Shown here piece by piece: positions 33,677 to 44,207 of a stretch of 64,000 nt of DNA. A program made the position numbers and the translations under genes. The stretch is taken from contig NZ_KV440953.1 of NCBI RefSeq assembly GCF_001636425.1, forward strand, positions 2,707,441-2,771,440. Reading direction: 5' to 3'. The notes beneath the pieces are model-generated. The model ran no database searches. It worked only from the letters and a program-made list of their open reading frames with translations, and was not told where the DNA came from. Positions within the stretch are counted from its first letter, which is position 1. The number at the start of each line of letters is the position of its first letter. This stretch comes from Heyndrickxia acidicola (GTDB taxonomy: Bacteria > Bacillota > Bacilli > Bacillales > Bacillaceae_C).

Positions 33677-33742
33677 TCATAATGCTGAAATTCAAATTGA
33701 TGCTTTTGCTTTATGAACGGCTTTATTGAGTTACCTCCTGCT

Positions 33743-33960
33743 CGTTTTGTCCTTCATTAACCTCATGAAGGACTTTTCTGAACCCCCATTCTCACGTTTT
33801 GTCCTTCATCAACCTCATGAAGGACTTTTCTGAACCTCCATTCTCACGTTTTGTCCTTCATCCCCCTCATGAAGGACTTTTCTGAACCTCCATTCTCACG
33901 TTTTGTCCTTCATCCCCCTCATGAAGGACTTTTCCGAACTTTCACACTCGCGTTTTGTCC
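33743..33960. repeat. 52-bp tandem array of perfect hairpins
   Basis: The unit starts CGTTTTGTCCTTCAT at 33743, 33795, 33847, 33899 and (partial) 33951, exactly every 52 bp. Each full unit has the inverted arms GTCCTTCAT and ATGAAGGAC with a 7-nt loop (TAACCTC, CAACCTC, CCCCCTC twice), then a conserved TTTTCTGAACCTCCATTCTC. The spacers are conserved, so it is not CRISPR. No cas genes are near. Confidence 0.85.
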
Positions 33961-34188
33961 TCCCCCTCCTTAGAATACTTTCCTTAAATTTCGGTAGACT
34001 GCTTCAATGAATTTAAACAAAAGCGAAACAAAAAAGCAGCATAATAAAGAGCTCACTCTTAATCATACTGCCAGTGCTATTATATACACGACATACTTCA
34101 TACCTGCTCTTGCTTTAAAGGCTTATATTGATTCCGCTGACGTCATCTCACCTCTGTTTGTTTCTGCAACATACCGATAATACTTTTT

Positions 34189-34425
34189 CTATTTTTTAGC
34201 TTGAATGTTTTTTTGTTGAAGTAGTTTCGCAGAAAAATACTTACGTGCATTTGGGGTTAAAATGTGCAAGGTTTCCACTTTAGTTTCTTCACGATTGTTC
34301 TCTTTGTTCTCAAATTCTACAATGTCACCATTCAAACTTTCTGTCACCTTTTTAATTCTGTATCCTTTTTGAATTAAAAAATCAATCCGATCTCGCTCTT
34401 GCAGAAACTGTTGGTATTCGGACAT
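34189..34425 (-). CDS. Hypothetical protein, 78 residues
   Basis: A small charged protein: an N-terminal helix (EYQQFLQERDRIDFLIQKGYRIKKVTE), two strands (DIVEFENKE, ETLHILTP) and a basic helix at the end (NARKYFSAKLLQQKNIQAKK). GAAGGGAGGAAG precedes the ATG. No family recognised. It is flanked by the tandem hairpin array on one side and a MITE-like remnant on the other. Confidence is for it being a gene. Confidence 0.65.
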   Translation of the reverse strand: MSEYQQFLQERDRIDFLIQKGYRIKKVTESLNGDIVEFENKENNREETKVETLHILTPNARKYFSAKLLQQKNIQAKK

Positions 34426-34561
34426 TTATACAGCTTCCTCCCTTCATTCTATTTTTCTTGCTTAAGTTGGCATATTCATAGAACCTTGTTCAACAGCTAC
34501 CCTTTCATGTGCATCCTATAGTTGTTGCTAAATTTTTTTTCATCACTGGGGTTTTTGTTTT

Positions 34562-34688
34562 AGTTGTTTTTCGCATAGTTTATTGCTTTACCCCTATGCC
34601 TGTCTATGTGTCGTCTTTTCTTAATCTATACAAGTTTCTATACTGACGTGTCAAATAGCAATAAAGATTACGAGAAGAACCGTTGTTA
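34562..34688. mobile_element. MITE-like element, degenerate copy 3
   Basis: GTTTTTCGCATAGTTTATTGCTTTAC at the left and AGCAATAAAGATTACGAGAAGAACC at the right mirror the inverted ends of the element at 8694; the body is shorter and diverged. Confidence 0.55.
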
Positions 34689-35972
34689 TTTAATCACCGT
34701 TTCAACCCGCCCGGATACAGTGCCAAGGGCTCCCTGACGTTCATTCCATGTCATCGGCGGAAGTTCACTTGGTACTTCAATCATATCAATCGCACCATCA
34801 ACAGGACAAACAATAGAACATAAATTACAGCCAACACAATCCTCTTCTCTTACTTTAAGGATGCCGTTCCCATTTTCATCCTTCAATAGATCAATGCATT
34901 GATGGGAGGTATCTTCACAGGCAATATGACATTTGTTGCAATTGATGCATACATCATTATTAATTCTCGCAACCACGTTATAGTTAAGATCAAGGTCTCC
35001 CCAATCAGAATATTTTGGTACAGCTTTTCCGACCAAGTCCATGACAGAGGCTATACCCTTTTCATCTAAATAATTCGTTAACCCTTCAATCATATCCTCT
35101 ACAATTCTAAAACCATGGTGCATAGCAGCTGTACAAACTTGAACACCTGTTGCCCCCATTAATATAAATTCTACTGCATTTTGCCAGTTTGAAATCCCAC
35201 CAATTCCAGATATAGGGATGTTAATCCTTGGATTTCTTGCACATTCACCTACCATATGTAACGCAATTGGTTTTACGGCAGGACCGCAATAACCTCCATG
35301 AGCACCTTTACCGCCTACATGTGGAATGGTATTCCAGGAATCAAGATCAACACCAGCTAAACTGTTAATCGTATTTATCATACTTACAGCATCAGCTCCG
35401 CCCTTGACTGCAGCTTCAGCCGTAGCTGTAATATCTGTTATATTCGGTGTCAGTTTTACAATGACAGGGGTTTGAGCGACTTCCTTTACCCAATATGTTT
35501 GTTTTTCTACTAATGCCGGTACTTGACCTGAAGCAGCTCCCATTCCTCTTTCAGCCATTCCATGCGGACAGCCAAAGTTGAGTTCTAGGCCATCTACGCC
35601 TACGTCTTCAACTCTTTTAACAATCTCATGCCATTTCTTTTGCTTTGGTTCTACCATTAGTGATGCAATGATAGCATGATCCGGGAAACGCTTTTTTGTT
35701 TCGTAAATTTCCTTTAAGTTTACCTCCAGCGGACGATCTGTAATTAATTCAATATTATTAAACCCAGCTACTTTTTGGCCATTAAAACTAACAGCTGCAA
35801 ATCTAGATGAAACATTTAATATTGGATCACCCAGTGTTTTCCAAACAGCTCCTCCCCAGCCTGCTTCAAAGGCACGTTGGACCTGGTACCCTGTGTTTGT
35901 GGGGGGGGCAGAAGCTAACCAAAAAGGATTTGGTGATTTAATTCCTGCTAAATTAATCCGTAAATCTGCCAT
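34686..35972 (-). CDS. preA: Dihydropyrimidine dehydrogenase subunit PreA
   Basis: A protein of 428 residues: an N-terminal dihydroorotate-dehydrogenase-like FMN barrel (LAGIKSPNPFWLASAPP, NFGCPHGMAERGMGAASGQ, IVKLTPNI, ISGIGGISNWQNAVEFILMGATGVQVCTA) and two C-terminal 4Fe-4S clusters (CINCNKCHIAC, CVGCNLCSIVCP). With PreT it reduces uracil or thymine to the 5,6-dihydro form using NADH. It starts 27 nt after preT behind AAAGGGAGG. First step of reductive pyrimidine degradation. Confidence 0.92.
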   Translation of the reverse strand: MADLRINLAGIKSPNPFWLASAPPTNTGYQVQRAFEAGWGGAVWKTLGDPILNVSSRFAAVSFNGQKVAGFNNIELITDRPLEVNLKEIYETKKRFPDHAIIASLMVEPKQKKWHEIVKRVEDVGVDGLELNFGCPHGMAERGMGAASGQVPALVEKQTYWVKEVAQTPVIVKLTPNITDITATAEAAVKGGADAVSMINTINSLAGVDLDSWNTIPHVGGKGAHGGYCGPAVKPIALHMVGECARNPRINIPISGIGGISNWQNAVEFILMGATGVQVCTAAMHHGFRIVEDMIEGLTNYLDEKGIASVMDLVGKAVPKYSDWGDLDLNYNVVARINNDVCINCNKCHIACEDTSHQCIDLLKDENGNGILKVREEDCVGCNLCSIVCPVDGAIDMIEVPSELPPMTWNERQGALGTVSGRVETVIK

Positions 35973-35999
35973 GACCTTACCTCCCTTTTATCAAATCAA

Positions 36000-37379
36000 T
36001 CAGTCCAATGCTGTTTTAACCAAAGATTGATTCAGAAATTGATGAATGGCATAAGCACTTTCTTTCCCATGCTGTGCCGCCGAAACGACCATTGCCTCTC
36101 CTTGCCCTTTTCCGAAAATGACATCCCCGCATGCAAATACCCTCTTATTTGATGTCTGATAAGTGGCAGGATTAATGAATACAACTCCACCGTCATGTTC
36201 AAGATTAAACTGTTCAATTAGTTCAATATATCTTGACTGTCCATTTGCTTTTATTACTGTATCTACCTCAAGAGTAAATTCAGATCCCTCAATTGGAACA
36301 GGGCGGCGGCGGCCATCTTCACCTGGTTCAGCTAACTCCATTTTGATGCATTCAATTCCTTTTACCCTTCCATGTTCATCTCCTATAATCCTTAATGGGG
36401 CTGTCAGCCATCTAAATTCAACCCCATCTTGTTTAGCGAATTCATATTCAAACTCATAAGCGGTCATTTCCTCGATTGTTCGTCTGTAAAGGATTTTGAC
36501 ATTTTCAGCCCCTAGACGAACTGAACTGGTTGCTGCATCAATCGCTGTGTTCCCTGCACCAATCACTGCTACCTTTTTTCCAATAAGCTGGTTTGATATC
36601 GGTTTTGTTTTCGTTTCTTTGACAAATTCAATTGCGTCAAATACTCCTGCTAAATCCTCTCCGCTAATACCCAATGCTGGAACCTGTGACATGCCTACGG
36701 CTAGAATGATAGCGTTATAGTTTTTCAAAATTTCTTCTACTGTTATATCTTCGCCTACTTTTGTATTGGTTCGAATTTCAACATTGAGGCTCTCAATTTG
36801 CTTAACTTCCCAGTAGGAAATGCTTAAAGGAAGCCTAAATGAGACAATTCCATATGTGTTTAATCCTCCAGCCTTCTCTTCTGCTTCAAAGATTGTGACA
36901 TCATAACCCAACAACGCCAGTTCCCTCGCAGCAGACAAGCCAGCTGGACCTCCGCCAACAATCGCAACCGATTTACCATTTTTCTTACCCGGTTCGAATA
37001 GAACCTTTTCATTCTTGATGGCCCAGTCTGTCGCATAACGCTGCAGGTTGCCAATCATAATCGGCTTAGTAGAATGATTTAGGACACAGGCCCCTTCACA
37101 TAATTCCTCAGTCGGACAGACACGGGCACAGCTTGCTCCAATCGGATTTGCAGATAAAATAGTCTTAGCAGATCCTTTTAAATTGCCTGAAGCTATTTTC
37201 TTTATAAACGTCGGAATATCAATTCCGGTTGGACACGCTTTTATACAAGGTGCATCGTAGCAGTATAGGCATCGATTTGCCTCTTCTACCGCTTCCTGCT
37301 TTGTTAACTCCGGATTTATTTCTTGAAAATTCAGGCTCAGGTCTTCAAATGATATTTTGGGACGATTTGCAGCACCCAA
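36000..37379 (-). CDS. preT: Dihydropyrimidine dehydrogenase subunit PreT
   Basis: A protein of 459 residues related to the small subunit of glutamate synthase. The N-terminal Cys-rich part (CLYCYDAPCIKACPTGIDIP, CARVCPTEELCEGAC) binds Fe-S clusters, GGGPAGLSAARELALLGYDV binds FAD, and GAGNTAIDAATSSVRLGAENVKILYRR binds NAD(P)H. It delivers electrons to PreA. The likely start is TTG 37379, nine bases after GGAGG. Probably transcribed from beyond its 5' side together with preA. Confidence 0.9.
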   Translation of the reverse strand: MGAANRPKISFEDLSLNFQEINPELTKQEAVEEANRCLYCYDAPCIKACPTGIDIPTFIKKIASGNLKGSAKTILSANPIGASCARVCPTEELCEGACVLNHSTKPIMIGNLQRYATDWAIKNEKVLFEPGKKNGKSVAIVGGGPAGLSAARELALLGYDVTIFEAEEKAGGLNTYGIVSFRLPLSISYWEVKQIESLNVEIRTNTKVGEDITVEEILKNYNAIILAVGMSQVPALGISGEDLAGVFDAIEFVKETKTKPISNQLIGKKVAVIGAGNTAIDAATSSVRLGAENVKILYRRTIEEMTAYEFEYEFAKQDGVEFRWLTAPLRIIGDEHGRVKGIECIKMELAEPGEDGRRRPVPIEGSEFTLEVDTVIKANGQSRYIELIEQFNLEHDGGVVFINPATYQTSNKRVFACGDVIFGKGQGEAMVVSAAQHGKESAYAIHQFLNQSLVKTALD

Positions 37380-37575
37380 TTTTCATAACCTCCTTCATGG
37401 ACGAATATAAGAATTTATTTAGAACTTTCCTTAGCTTCGCAAATCATCTACTTCATTCCATGTATTCTTTATTCCCATGCCCAGCCAGTTTTCAGGTCTT
37501 TATCATGTATTACAGCTTTCCCTATTGGTTTCAAATTTTGTCTCAATCTTCCACGTTAGTATGGGGCACTATAAA

Positions 37576-37608
37576 GAAGGCTGTCCTCATAATCAGACAG
37601 CTTCTTTT
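37576..37608 (+). terminator. Hairpin with T run
   Basis: GAAGGCTGTC pairs with GACAGCTTC (one bulge), then TTTT. Orientation fits plus-strand transcripts, though the neighbouring genes are on the minus strand; its role is unclear. Confidence 0.5.
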
Positions 37609-37667
37609 GTGAAAAATTAAATATATAATTCTAGATTTAAATATTTCCTCTATTTTCTTTAAACGTT

Positions 37668-39026
37668 TTAAACAATTTTATACATTTCATTTTTCAATGT
37701 TCTGACGATGAACTCTAAATCCTCTTCAGTAGAAGATAGCGGTGGTGACAAAGTAAGAATATTATTATATCCGGCAACCGTTGCACCGTTTTTACCAATG
37801 ATCAAACCATTTGATTTGCACCAAGCGATAATTTGATCTACTTTTGATACGTCTAAAGGCTTCTTCGTTTCTTTATCCTCTACAAGTTCAATTCCCATCA
37901 AAAAACCGAAAGATCGGATATCCCCAACAAATGGGTGATCTTCTATGTCTTTCATTTCTTCTCTTAATCGTTCACCAAGATAACGAGAACGTTCAATCAG
38001 GTTTTCCTTCTCATAAATCTCCAGGTTTTTCAAAGCGAGTGCACAGGCAGCAGGGTTTCCTCCAAATGTGTTGACATGCCGGAAATAACCATACTCTTCG
38101 GAACTCTTAAATTTTTCGTAGAGGTCTCGCCTTACCGCTGTTGCTGAAAGAGGGAGATATCCACTCGTTAAACCTTTTGCCATAGTGACTATATCCGGCT
38201 TGATATTAAAGTGCATATGGCCGAATTTTTTTCCGGTGCGGCCAAATCCACAAATAACTTCATCTATAATGAGGAGAACACCGTACTTCTGACAAATTTC
38301 CTGCACTTTCTCCATGTAAATCGGATCGGGAACGAGAACACCTCCACCTGTAATAGCCGGTTCCATGATGACGGCTCCAATGGTTTCTTTCCCTTCCCAA
38401 ATGATTGTTTTTTCAATTTCCAAAGCACATTGCAAATTAAATTCTTTAACCGATTGCCCGGCAGGACGGCGGTAGCTGTCGGGGGGGCTGACATGTATAA
38501 ATCCCGGGGCAAGTGGCTCATAATTGAATTTCCGAACCGCCTGTCCTGTTGCAGCTAAGGATCCCATTGTATTACCGTGATAAGCACGATACCGGGATAT
38601 AAATTTATAGCGGCTTGCCTCACCATTCTGCTGATGATATTGACGAACAATTTTAAATGCTGTTTCATTCGCCTCCGAACCACTGTTTGAAAAGAAAATG
38701 ACATAATCCCCTTCTAACCATTCGTTTAATTTTTCAGCTAGTTGAATGGCCGGAAGATGACTTTGTGAAAGAGGGAAATAGGGTAATGTTTTTAATTGGT
38801 CATAGGCTGCCTGGGCCAGCTCTTCCCTTCCATAGCCAACATTCACACACCATAAGCCGGACATGGCGTCCAAATACTTTTGACCATTGATATCGGTAAT
38901 CCACGAACCTTTTCCTTCTACAGCAATGGTTGGTGCAGATTTTTCACTATACGGAGCCATATGGTGCCATAAATATTGACGGTCTTTCTTAATCAACTCT
39001 TCTGTTTTATTCTTTATCATGGACAT
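37668..39026 (-). CDS. Class III aminotransferase, probable beta-alanine/omega-amino acid transaminase
   Basis: A PLP enzyme of 452 residues. Seen: SNSGSEANETAFKIVRQYH (cofactor phosphate site), YRAYHGNTMGSLAATG, VIMEPAITGGGVLVP, LIIDEVICGFGRTGK (the Asp that binds the pyridine nitrogen) and the Schiff-base Lys in VTMAKGLTSGYLPLS. Its place between preTA and the semialdehyde dehydrogenase points to transamination of beta-alanine (from uracil) or beta-aminoisobutyrate (from thymine) with pyruvate or another acceptor. GGGAGG precedes ATG 39026. Confidence 0.85.
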   Translation of the reverse strand: MSMIKNKTEELIKKDRQYLWHHMAPYSEKSAPTIAVEGKGSWITDINGQKYLDAMSGLWCVNVGYGREELAQAAYDQLKTLPYFPLSQSHLPAIQLAEKLNEWLEGDYVIFFSNSGSEANETAFKIVRQYHQQNGEASRYKFISRYRAYHGNTMGSLAATGQAVRKFNYEPLAPGFIHVSPPDSYRRPAGQSVKEFNLQCALEIEKTIIWEGKETIGAVIMEPAITGGGVLVPDPIYMEKVQEICQKYGVLLIIDEVICGFGRTGKKFGHMHFNIKPDIVTMAKGLTSGYLPLSATAVRRDLYEKFKSSEEYGYFRHVNTFGGNPAACALALKNLEIYEKENLIERSRYLGERLREEMKDIEDHPFVGDIRSFGFLMGIELVEDKETKKPLDVSKVDQIIAWCKSNGLIIGKNGATVAGYNNILTLSPPLSSTEEDLEFIVRTLKNEMYKIV

Positions 39027-39139
39027 TTTTCTTGTCCTCCCTTGTTATTTTTCTCTCATCCAAGGCAGTATTCAATCTGTTCATCCGTTCGCCTTTAAAT
39101 CCAGCAGCTCGGTAATGGCACCTGTTCTAAAGGCCAATC

Positions 39140-40606
39140 TTATAAATAACGTGCAGTCAGCATTTTTTTCCTTGTATAAAATTCAAAACCATCTGCCCCA
39201 TTTACATGTAAATCGCCATAAAATGAATCCTTATAGCCCGAAAATGGAAAGAATGCCATTGGTGCTGGTACGCCAACATTTACGCCCAGCATTCCTGCAT
39301 GTATTGTTTCGCGAAACTGTCTTACTGCGGCTGCACTGTCAGTGTACAAACAAGCACCATTCGCTAATTTTGATGCATTGGCCAAATCGATTGCTTCTGT
39401 TAAATCCTTTACTCTTACGACGGAAAGTACAGGTGCAAAGATTTCATCCTGCCAGATTTTCATTTCCTGAGTGACATGGTCAAAAATAGTCGGACCGACA
39501 AAATAGCCTTCTCCATTAACTGCGTCATCCTTACGTCCATCACGAACAAGCACAGCGCCCTGATCGACACCAGACTCAATATAATCGATTGTCCTTTTTT
39601 TATGTCCTTCACGAATAACCGGTCCTAAGAAAACACCTTCATCAAGGCCATTGCCGATTTTGATTTCATCTGCCAATTCTGCCAATTTATTAATCAATTC
39701 ATCTGCAATCTCTTCTTCTACAGCAACAACTGCAGCGGCCATGCAGCGTTCGCCTGCTGAGCCAAAAGCTGCATTCGTAATTTCTCTTGCTGCTAGATTA
39801 AGGTTTGCGTCCTTTAATACAATGGAGTGATTTTTGGCACCTGAAAGAGCTTGAACACGCTTCAGGTTCGCAGTTCCTTTTTTGTAGACATATTCTGCGA
39901 CTGGCTGTGAACCGACAAAGGAAATAGCTTTGATGTCTTTGTGCTCAAGCATACTGTTTACGACATCATGCGCCCCGTTGACAATATTTACAACTCCCTT
40001 TGGAAGACCTGCTTCTTCGATTAATTCAACCAGTCGCGCTGCAAGAAGAGGTGTACGCTCGGATGGCTTTAATACAAATGTATTTCCGCAGGCAATGGCA
40101 ATGGGGAACATCCAGCATGGAACCATCATCGGAAAGTTGAAGGGGGTAATGCCTGCCACCACCCCAAGCGGGTAGCGATACATGCCGGATTCAAGACTGG
40201 TAGCAATATCAGGGAGATTTTTACCCATCATGAAGGAAGGTGCTCCCGCTGCGAATTCTACACATTCAATCCCGCGCTGTACCTCTCCCATCGCCTCTGA
40301 AAGACTTTTTCCATTTTCAATCGTGACCAGTTTGGCAAGTTTCTCCCAATTATCAACTAGTAGCTGCTGATACTTAAATAAAATACGGGCTCGTTTTGGA
40401 ACGGCTGTCTGTGACCAGGTCTTAAATACTTCATTTGCTGCATAAACTGCACGATCAACATCTGCCTTTGTAGAAAGAGGAATTTCTGCGATTACTTCCC
40501 CAGTGGCTGGATTGACAACCCTTTCTTTCTGATCAGAAGTGGAGTCGACCCACTCGCCTCCAATATAATTTTTTAGATATTTTACATTTTCAGTGAAAGT
40601 TGTCAT
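39140..40606 (-). CDS. mmsA: (Methyl)malonate-semialdehyde dehydrogenase, CoA-acylating
   Basis: An ALDH-fold protein of 488 residues of the MmsA/IolA group: [57 protein letters not shown] (the family lacks the usual base Glu here) and the catalytic Cys in [13 protein letters not shown]. It converts malonate semialdehyde or methylmalonate semialdehyde to acetyl-CoA or propionyl-CoA with release of CO2. ATG 40606 is preferred because AAAGGAG lies 7 nt before it. The next gene downstream is the transaminase, so the two act in sequence. Confidence 0.9.
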   Translation of the reverse strand: MTTFTENVKYLKNYIGGEWVDSTSDQKERVVNPATGEVIAEIPLSTKADVDRAVYAANEVFKTWSQTAVPKRARILFKYQQLLVDNWEKLAKLVTIENGKSLSEAMGEVQRGIECVEFAAGAPSFMMGKNLPDIATSLESGMYRYPLGVVAGITPFNFPMMVPCWMFPIAIACGNTFVLKPSERTPLLAARLVELIEEAGLPKGVVNIVNGAHDVVNSMLEHKDIKAISFVGSQPVAEYVYKKGTANLKRVQALSGAKNHSIVLKDANLNLAAREITNAAFGSAGERCMAAAVVAVEEEIADELINKLAELADEIKIGNGLDEGVFLGPVIREGHKKRTIDYIESGVDQGAVLVRDGRKDDAVNGEGYFVGPTIFDHVTQEMKIWQDEIFAPVLSVVRVKDLTEAIDLANASKLANGACLYTDSAAAVRQFRETIHAGMLGVNVGVPAPMAFFPFSGYKDSFYGDLHVNGADGFEFYTRKKMLTARYL

Positions 40607-40675
40607 TTGCAATCTCCTTTTATCAACTTAATATATTAAATTAAAGAAATAAGATTCTAACATTTTTATTATTCT

Positions 40676-41809
40676 TTATATAGCTATAGTTTGATTATTT
40701 ACTATTTGTTTAATATTGGTATAGGCCAATTTATGAGCTTCAGCAACAGCCTTGAACGTTACTTTCCCATCTATCAAATTAATCCCTTTAGCTAAAGCTG
40801 TATTTTCAAGTGATGCTTTACAAACCCCTTTGTTGGCAATTTCCAATCCATATGGAACGGTAACATTTGTTAGCGCAATGGTAGATGTACGCGGAACAGC
40901 GCCTGGAATATTAGCCACCGCGTAATGTATCACACCATATTTTTTATAGGTTGGATCGCTATGTGTTGTAACCCGATCAATTGTTTCGATTGACCCACCT
41001 TGGTCAATCGCCACATCCACTACTACCGATCCTTCTTGCATCGACTTAACCATTTCTTCTGTTACAATTCTTGGTGCCTGTGCTCCAGGAATCAATACGG
41101 CACCTACCAATAAGTCTGCCTTTCTTACTGCCTCGGCAATATTGTAAGGATTGGATATCAATGTATTTAAACGTCCTTGAAATTGATCATCTAATTTTCT
41201 TAAGCGTGAAGCACTTATATCAAGTATCGTTACATTTGCTCCTAAACCAACGGCCATTTTTGCAGCATTGGTCCCTACTACGCCTCCTCCAACAATGACG
41301 ACCTCTGCTGAAGCCACACCAGGTACTCCGCTTAAAAGAATACCTTTTCCACCATAAGGCTTTTCTAAGAATTGGGCTCCGATTTGGACCGACTTCCTGC
41401 CCGCAACTTCACTCATCGGTGTTAATAAAGGAAGGTAACCATTATCCAATTGAATTGTTTCGTAAGCAATAGCTGTTACTTTCCTTTCGAGTAATGCTTT
41501 TGTAAGATCATATTCAGGAGCAAGGTGAAGATACGTAAATAGTATCAATCCCTCATGAAAATAATCATATTCCTGCGGAAGCGGTTCTTTCACTTTCATA
41601 ACCATATCTGCAGTCCATGCTTCCTTTGCTGAGAATACTATTTTCGCTCCAGAAGCAATATATTCCTCGTCGGTGAAGCCACTTCCAAGACCTGCGTCTG
41701 ATTCTACCAAAATCTCATGATTATTTGCCTTAAAAGCTGATACCCCGGCTGGTGTAATACCTACTCGGTTTTCATTGTTTTTAATTTCTTTAGGCACACC
41801 GATAATCAT
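40676..41809 (-). CDS. ald: Alanine dehydrogenase
   Basis: An NAD-dependent enzyme of 377 residues that interconverts L-alanine and pyruvate plus ammonia. Seen: [17 protein letters not shown] with substrate-binding Arg, [28 protein letters not shown], and the Rossmann motif [18 protein letters not shown], then [12 protein letters not shown]. Length is usual. In this locus it may recycle alanine formed by the transaminase back to pyruvate, releasing ammonia for growth. GGAGGGGAGG precedes the start. Confidence 0.92.
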   Translation of the reverse strand: MIIGVPKEIKNNENRVGITPAGVSAFKANNHEILVESDAGLGSGFTDEEYIASGAKIVFSAKEAWTADMVMKVKEPLPQEYDYFHEGLILFTYLHLAPEYDLTKALLERKVTAIAYETIQLDNGYLPLLTPMSEVAGRKSVQIGAQFLEKPYGGKGILLSGVPGVASAEVVIVGGGVVGTNAAKMAVGLGANVTILDISASRLRKLDDQFQGRLNTLISNPYNIAEAVRKADLLVGAVLIPGAQAPRIVTEEMVKSMQEGSVVVDVAIDQGGSIETIDRVTTHSDPTYKKYGVIHYAVANIPGAVPRTSTIALTNVTVPYGLEIANKGVCKASLENTALAKGINLIDGKVTFKAVAEAHKLAYTNIKQIVNNQTIAI

Positions 41810-42076
41810 TTATTGAACCTCCCCTCCGTTTTTTTGTTAATATTGACAATATATAAAATTTTGTTAATAATTCCATTAGACACTATGTAAAAATGTAAAA
41901 GTGAGTTCTTTGCAAAGTTACCTTCTATCCTTCCAACACACCACTTCTGTTTACAGGCTATTATGTACATTTAATAAACTATTATTAAAGGTTTAATCCT
42001 AAGGGAAATAGGTGTTTTGAATGAAATATTTACAAGAAATTGAAATATTATTATGGGGATTTGAAAGGACGGGGCT

Positions 42077-43750
42077 ATGGAGACAAACGATATCTTAACT
42101 ATTGAAAGCGCTTTAAAAAATACTCTTTTTAAAGACGCTCAGGTCATTGCAGGAAATGGCGGTTTACAGCGCAATGTACGCTGGGTCCATATACTTGAAG
42201 TATTGGATATTGAAGCATTAGTCCATGGTAATGAAATGATTCTGTCAACCGGAATTGGCTTCACAGAAAACGTCACAAGTTTTGTATCTTATCTAAATAA
42301 ATTGATTGAGCATAATGTATCATGTCTTTGTTTAGAGATGGGACAATATCTAAAATTTATTCCTAAAGAGGTTATTGAAATTGCGAATACTAATAATTTT
42401 CCTTTAATTATTTTCACAAAAGCCGTTCGTTTTGTAGATATTACACAGGAACTTCATACACTTATCATTAATCACCATTACAGTATGCTAAAAAATCTTG
42501 AAAGAATATCGCGAGAGTTCTATCGTTTGACACTTGAATCTCAAGGGACTCGCAATGTTTTAGAATTGCTCCACTCTAGCACGAAATACCCGATCATTTA
42601 TCTTCCTTTTCAAGAAACTCCGAAATTTATACCGTCCTTACCCTTACATAAACAAAATGAACTGCTCCTATTTTTAAATACACGTTTACCAGCCTTGGAT
42701 TCAAACGAAGATGAATCTGTGTATAGCTGGAAATTTAACGATGACACCCTTTTAATTCGGCCTGTGGGAGCAATGGGGCAAACTTGGGCATACCTATGCC
42801 TGGTGAAAAACCAGGAGCCAACTGAATATGATTTCCTATTACTAGACTCTGCTTCCCTATCGATAGCCCAAGATTTATTAAAAACAAGGTACATCGAAGA
42901 AAGACAACTTCATACAGAGAATCTATGGGTAAATGATCTTTTAAATAACCGGCTGAAAGATGAATTACTTATAAAAACGCAGTTAGGTCAACACTACAAA
43001 TCGTTTAATGAATTGGAGTTTTGCGTTTGCATTATCGAATTACAATTTCTCGGGAATAAAAAAGAGGAAATGATCGATAGCTTCAGCCAATCCACAGGGC
43101 TTCATCTTTCAATGATTGTTAGGTCTATTTTTAAGCAGCATTCATTCCAGCCATTTATTACTTTACAAAATACTTGTTTAGTTATTCTCGCTATTAATAT
43201 GTTACCTGCAAAACAAACAAGAGACACTCTACATATGAAACACCGGTTTAATCATATATTAAAAGAAATTGAAAATACCATAAACAGAAAAAAAACGAAT
43301 AAGTTTGAGTTTTGTATAGGAGTTGGCAGTTCATATACTGGTCTGAAAAATGTTCATATTAGCTATGAAGAAGCTACAAAATCTTTATTCTTAAAACCTT
43401 TTTATAAGTCTTCTATTATTTTGTATGAAGAGTTAGGTGTTTTTCAGCTTTTATTAAATCTTCAAAAGGAAAGTATGCTTGAATCCTATATTGCGAATCA
43501 CATCGGCCCTTTAATTGAAGAAGATCGGAAGAAAAAAAGTGATTTACTGAGAACCTTGCAGGCGTTTGTGGAAAGCAACGGCTCAAAAAAGCTGGCAGCA
43601 GAACAACTTCATATTGTAAGGCAATCACTATATTATCGTCTTGATAAGATTAAGGAGCTTTTAGGAGAGGATTTCATGTCTTCTCAAAACCGTTTAGCTT
43701 TGCAATTAGCGATACAGGCATACCAATTTTTAAATACTAGTAAGCTTTAA
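42077..43750 (+). CDS. PucR-family transcriptional regulator of the pyrimidine locus
   Basis: A protein of 557 residues with three parts: an N-terminal PucR domain (TIESALKNTLFKDAQVIAGNGGLQRNVRWVHILE, MILSTGIGF), a central degenerate GGDEF-like part (KFEFCIGVGSSYTGLKNVHISYEEATKSLFL) and a C-terminal HTH_30 (LLRTLQAFVESNGSKKLAAEQLHIVRQSLYYRLDKIKELLG). Members control purine or pyrimidine catabolism. It is divergent from ald and upstream of the amidase-permease-hydantoinase genes, so it very probably activates both arms. Confidence 0.88.
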   Translation: METNDILTIESALKNTLFKDAQVIAGNGGLQRNVRWVHILEVLDIEALVHGNEMILSTGIGFTENVTSFVSYLNKLIEHNVSCLCLEMGQYLKFIPKEVIEIANTNNFPLIIFTKAVRFVDITQELHTLIINHHYSMLKNLERISREFYRLTLESQGTRNVLELLHSSTKYPIIYLPFQETPKFIPSLPLHKQNELLLFLNTRLPALDSNEDESVYSWKFNDDTLLIRPVGAMGQTWAYLCLVKNQEPTEYDFLLLDSASLSIAQDLLKTRYIEERQLHTENLWVNDLLNNRLKDELLIKTQLGQHYKSFNELEFCVCIIELQFLGNKKEEMIDSFSQSTGLHLSMIVRSIFKQHSFQPFITLQNTCLVILAINMLPAKQTRDTLHMKHRFNHILKEIENTINRKKTNKFEFCIGVGSSYTGLKNVHISYEEATKSLFLKPFYKSSIILYEELGVFQLLLNLQKESMLESYIANHIGPLIEEDRKKKSDLLRTLQAFVESNGSKKLAAEQLHIVRQSLYYRLDKIKELLGEDFMSSQNRLALQLAIQAYQFLNTSKL

Positions 43751-44207
43751 ATGCTTCAATCAACTTTGGGTTCAGTTCAACTTTGGGCTTTTACTCTTAA
43801 TTGCGCAGTGTTCTGTTTTTCCTGCTGGTTGATTTACGCTGCAGGCACTCGCTTTCTGCTCCACTCAACTTAGGGAAAACCCACATAAAAACTTAATCAA
43901 TTAAAAATACACGGATTTTCTTAATGTATATAAGCCTACTTGTTTTTTTTCACAATTTGTCTAATGATTCATCTTCAAGCACAAAATTATAATTTATTTA
44001 ACAGAAATTTCAGTTATATGGTGCTGACAAAATTAAAGAAAGGATTTGCCATGAATCACAAATGGCTTACTCCAGTTAGTCTGGGCATTATATAAAATTA
44101 CACAATTGATGAAATGATTTGAAGTGATTTCAAATGTTGGTTTCTTTCCTCGGCAATGTAATTAATTGTATAGACATTTCTACCTGACAATCAAGGAGGT
44201 CAAAGTG
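43751..44207. other. Intergenic region with repeat remnant
   Basis: It contains a short family A remnant (GTTGATTTACGCTGCAGGCA, then CTCGCTTTCTGCTC, near 43829-43863) and a 14-codon frame at 44051 with GAAAGGA before it (MNHKWLTPVSLGII), probably a remnant. The amidase promoter should lie near its end. No other gene seen. Confidence 0.5.

Noticed and set aside
33743..33960. CRISPR array
   Set aside because: The unit period is regular, but the intervals between hairpins are nearly identical instead of variable, and no cas genes are near.
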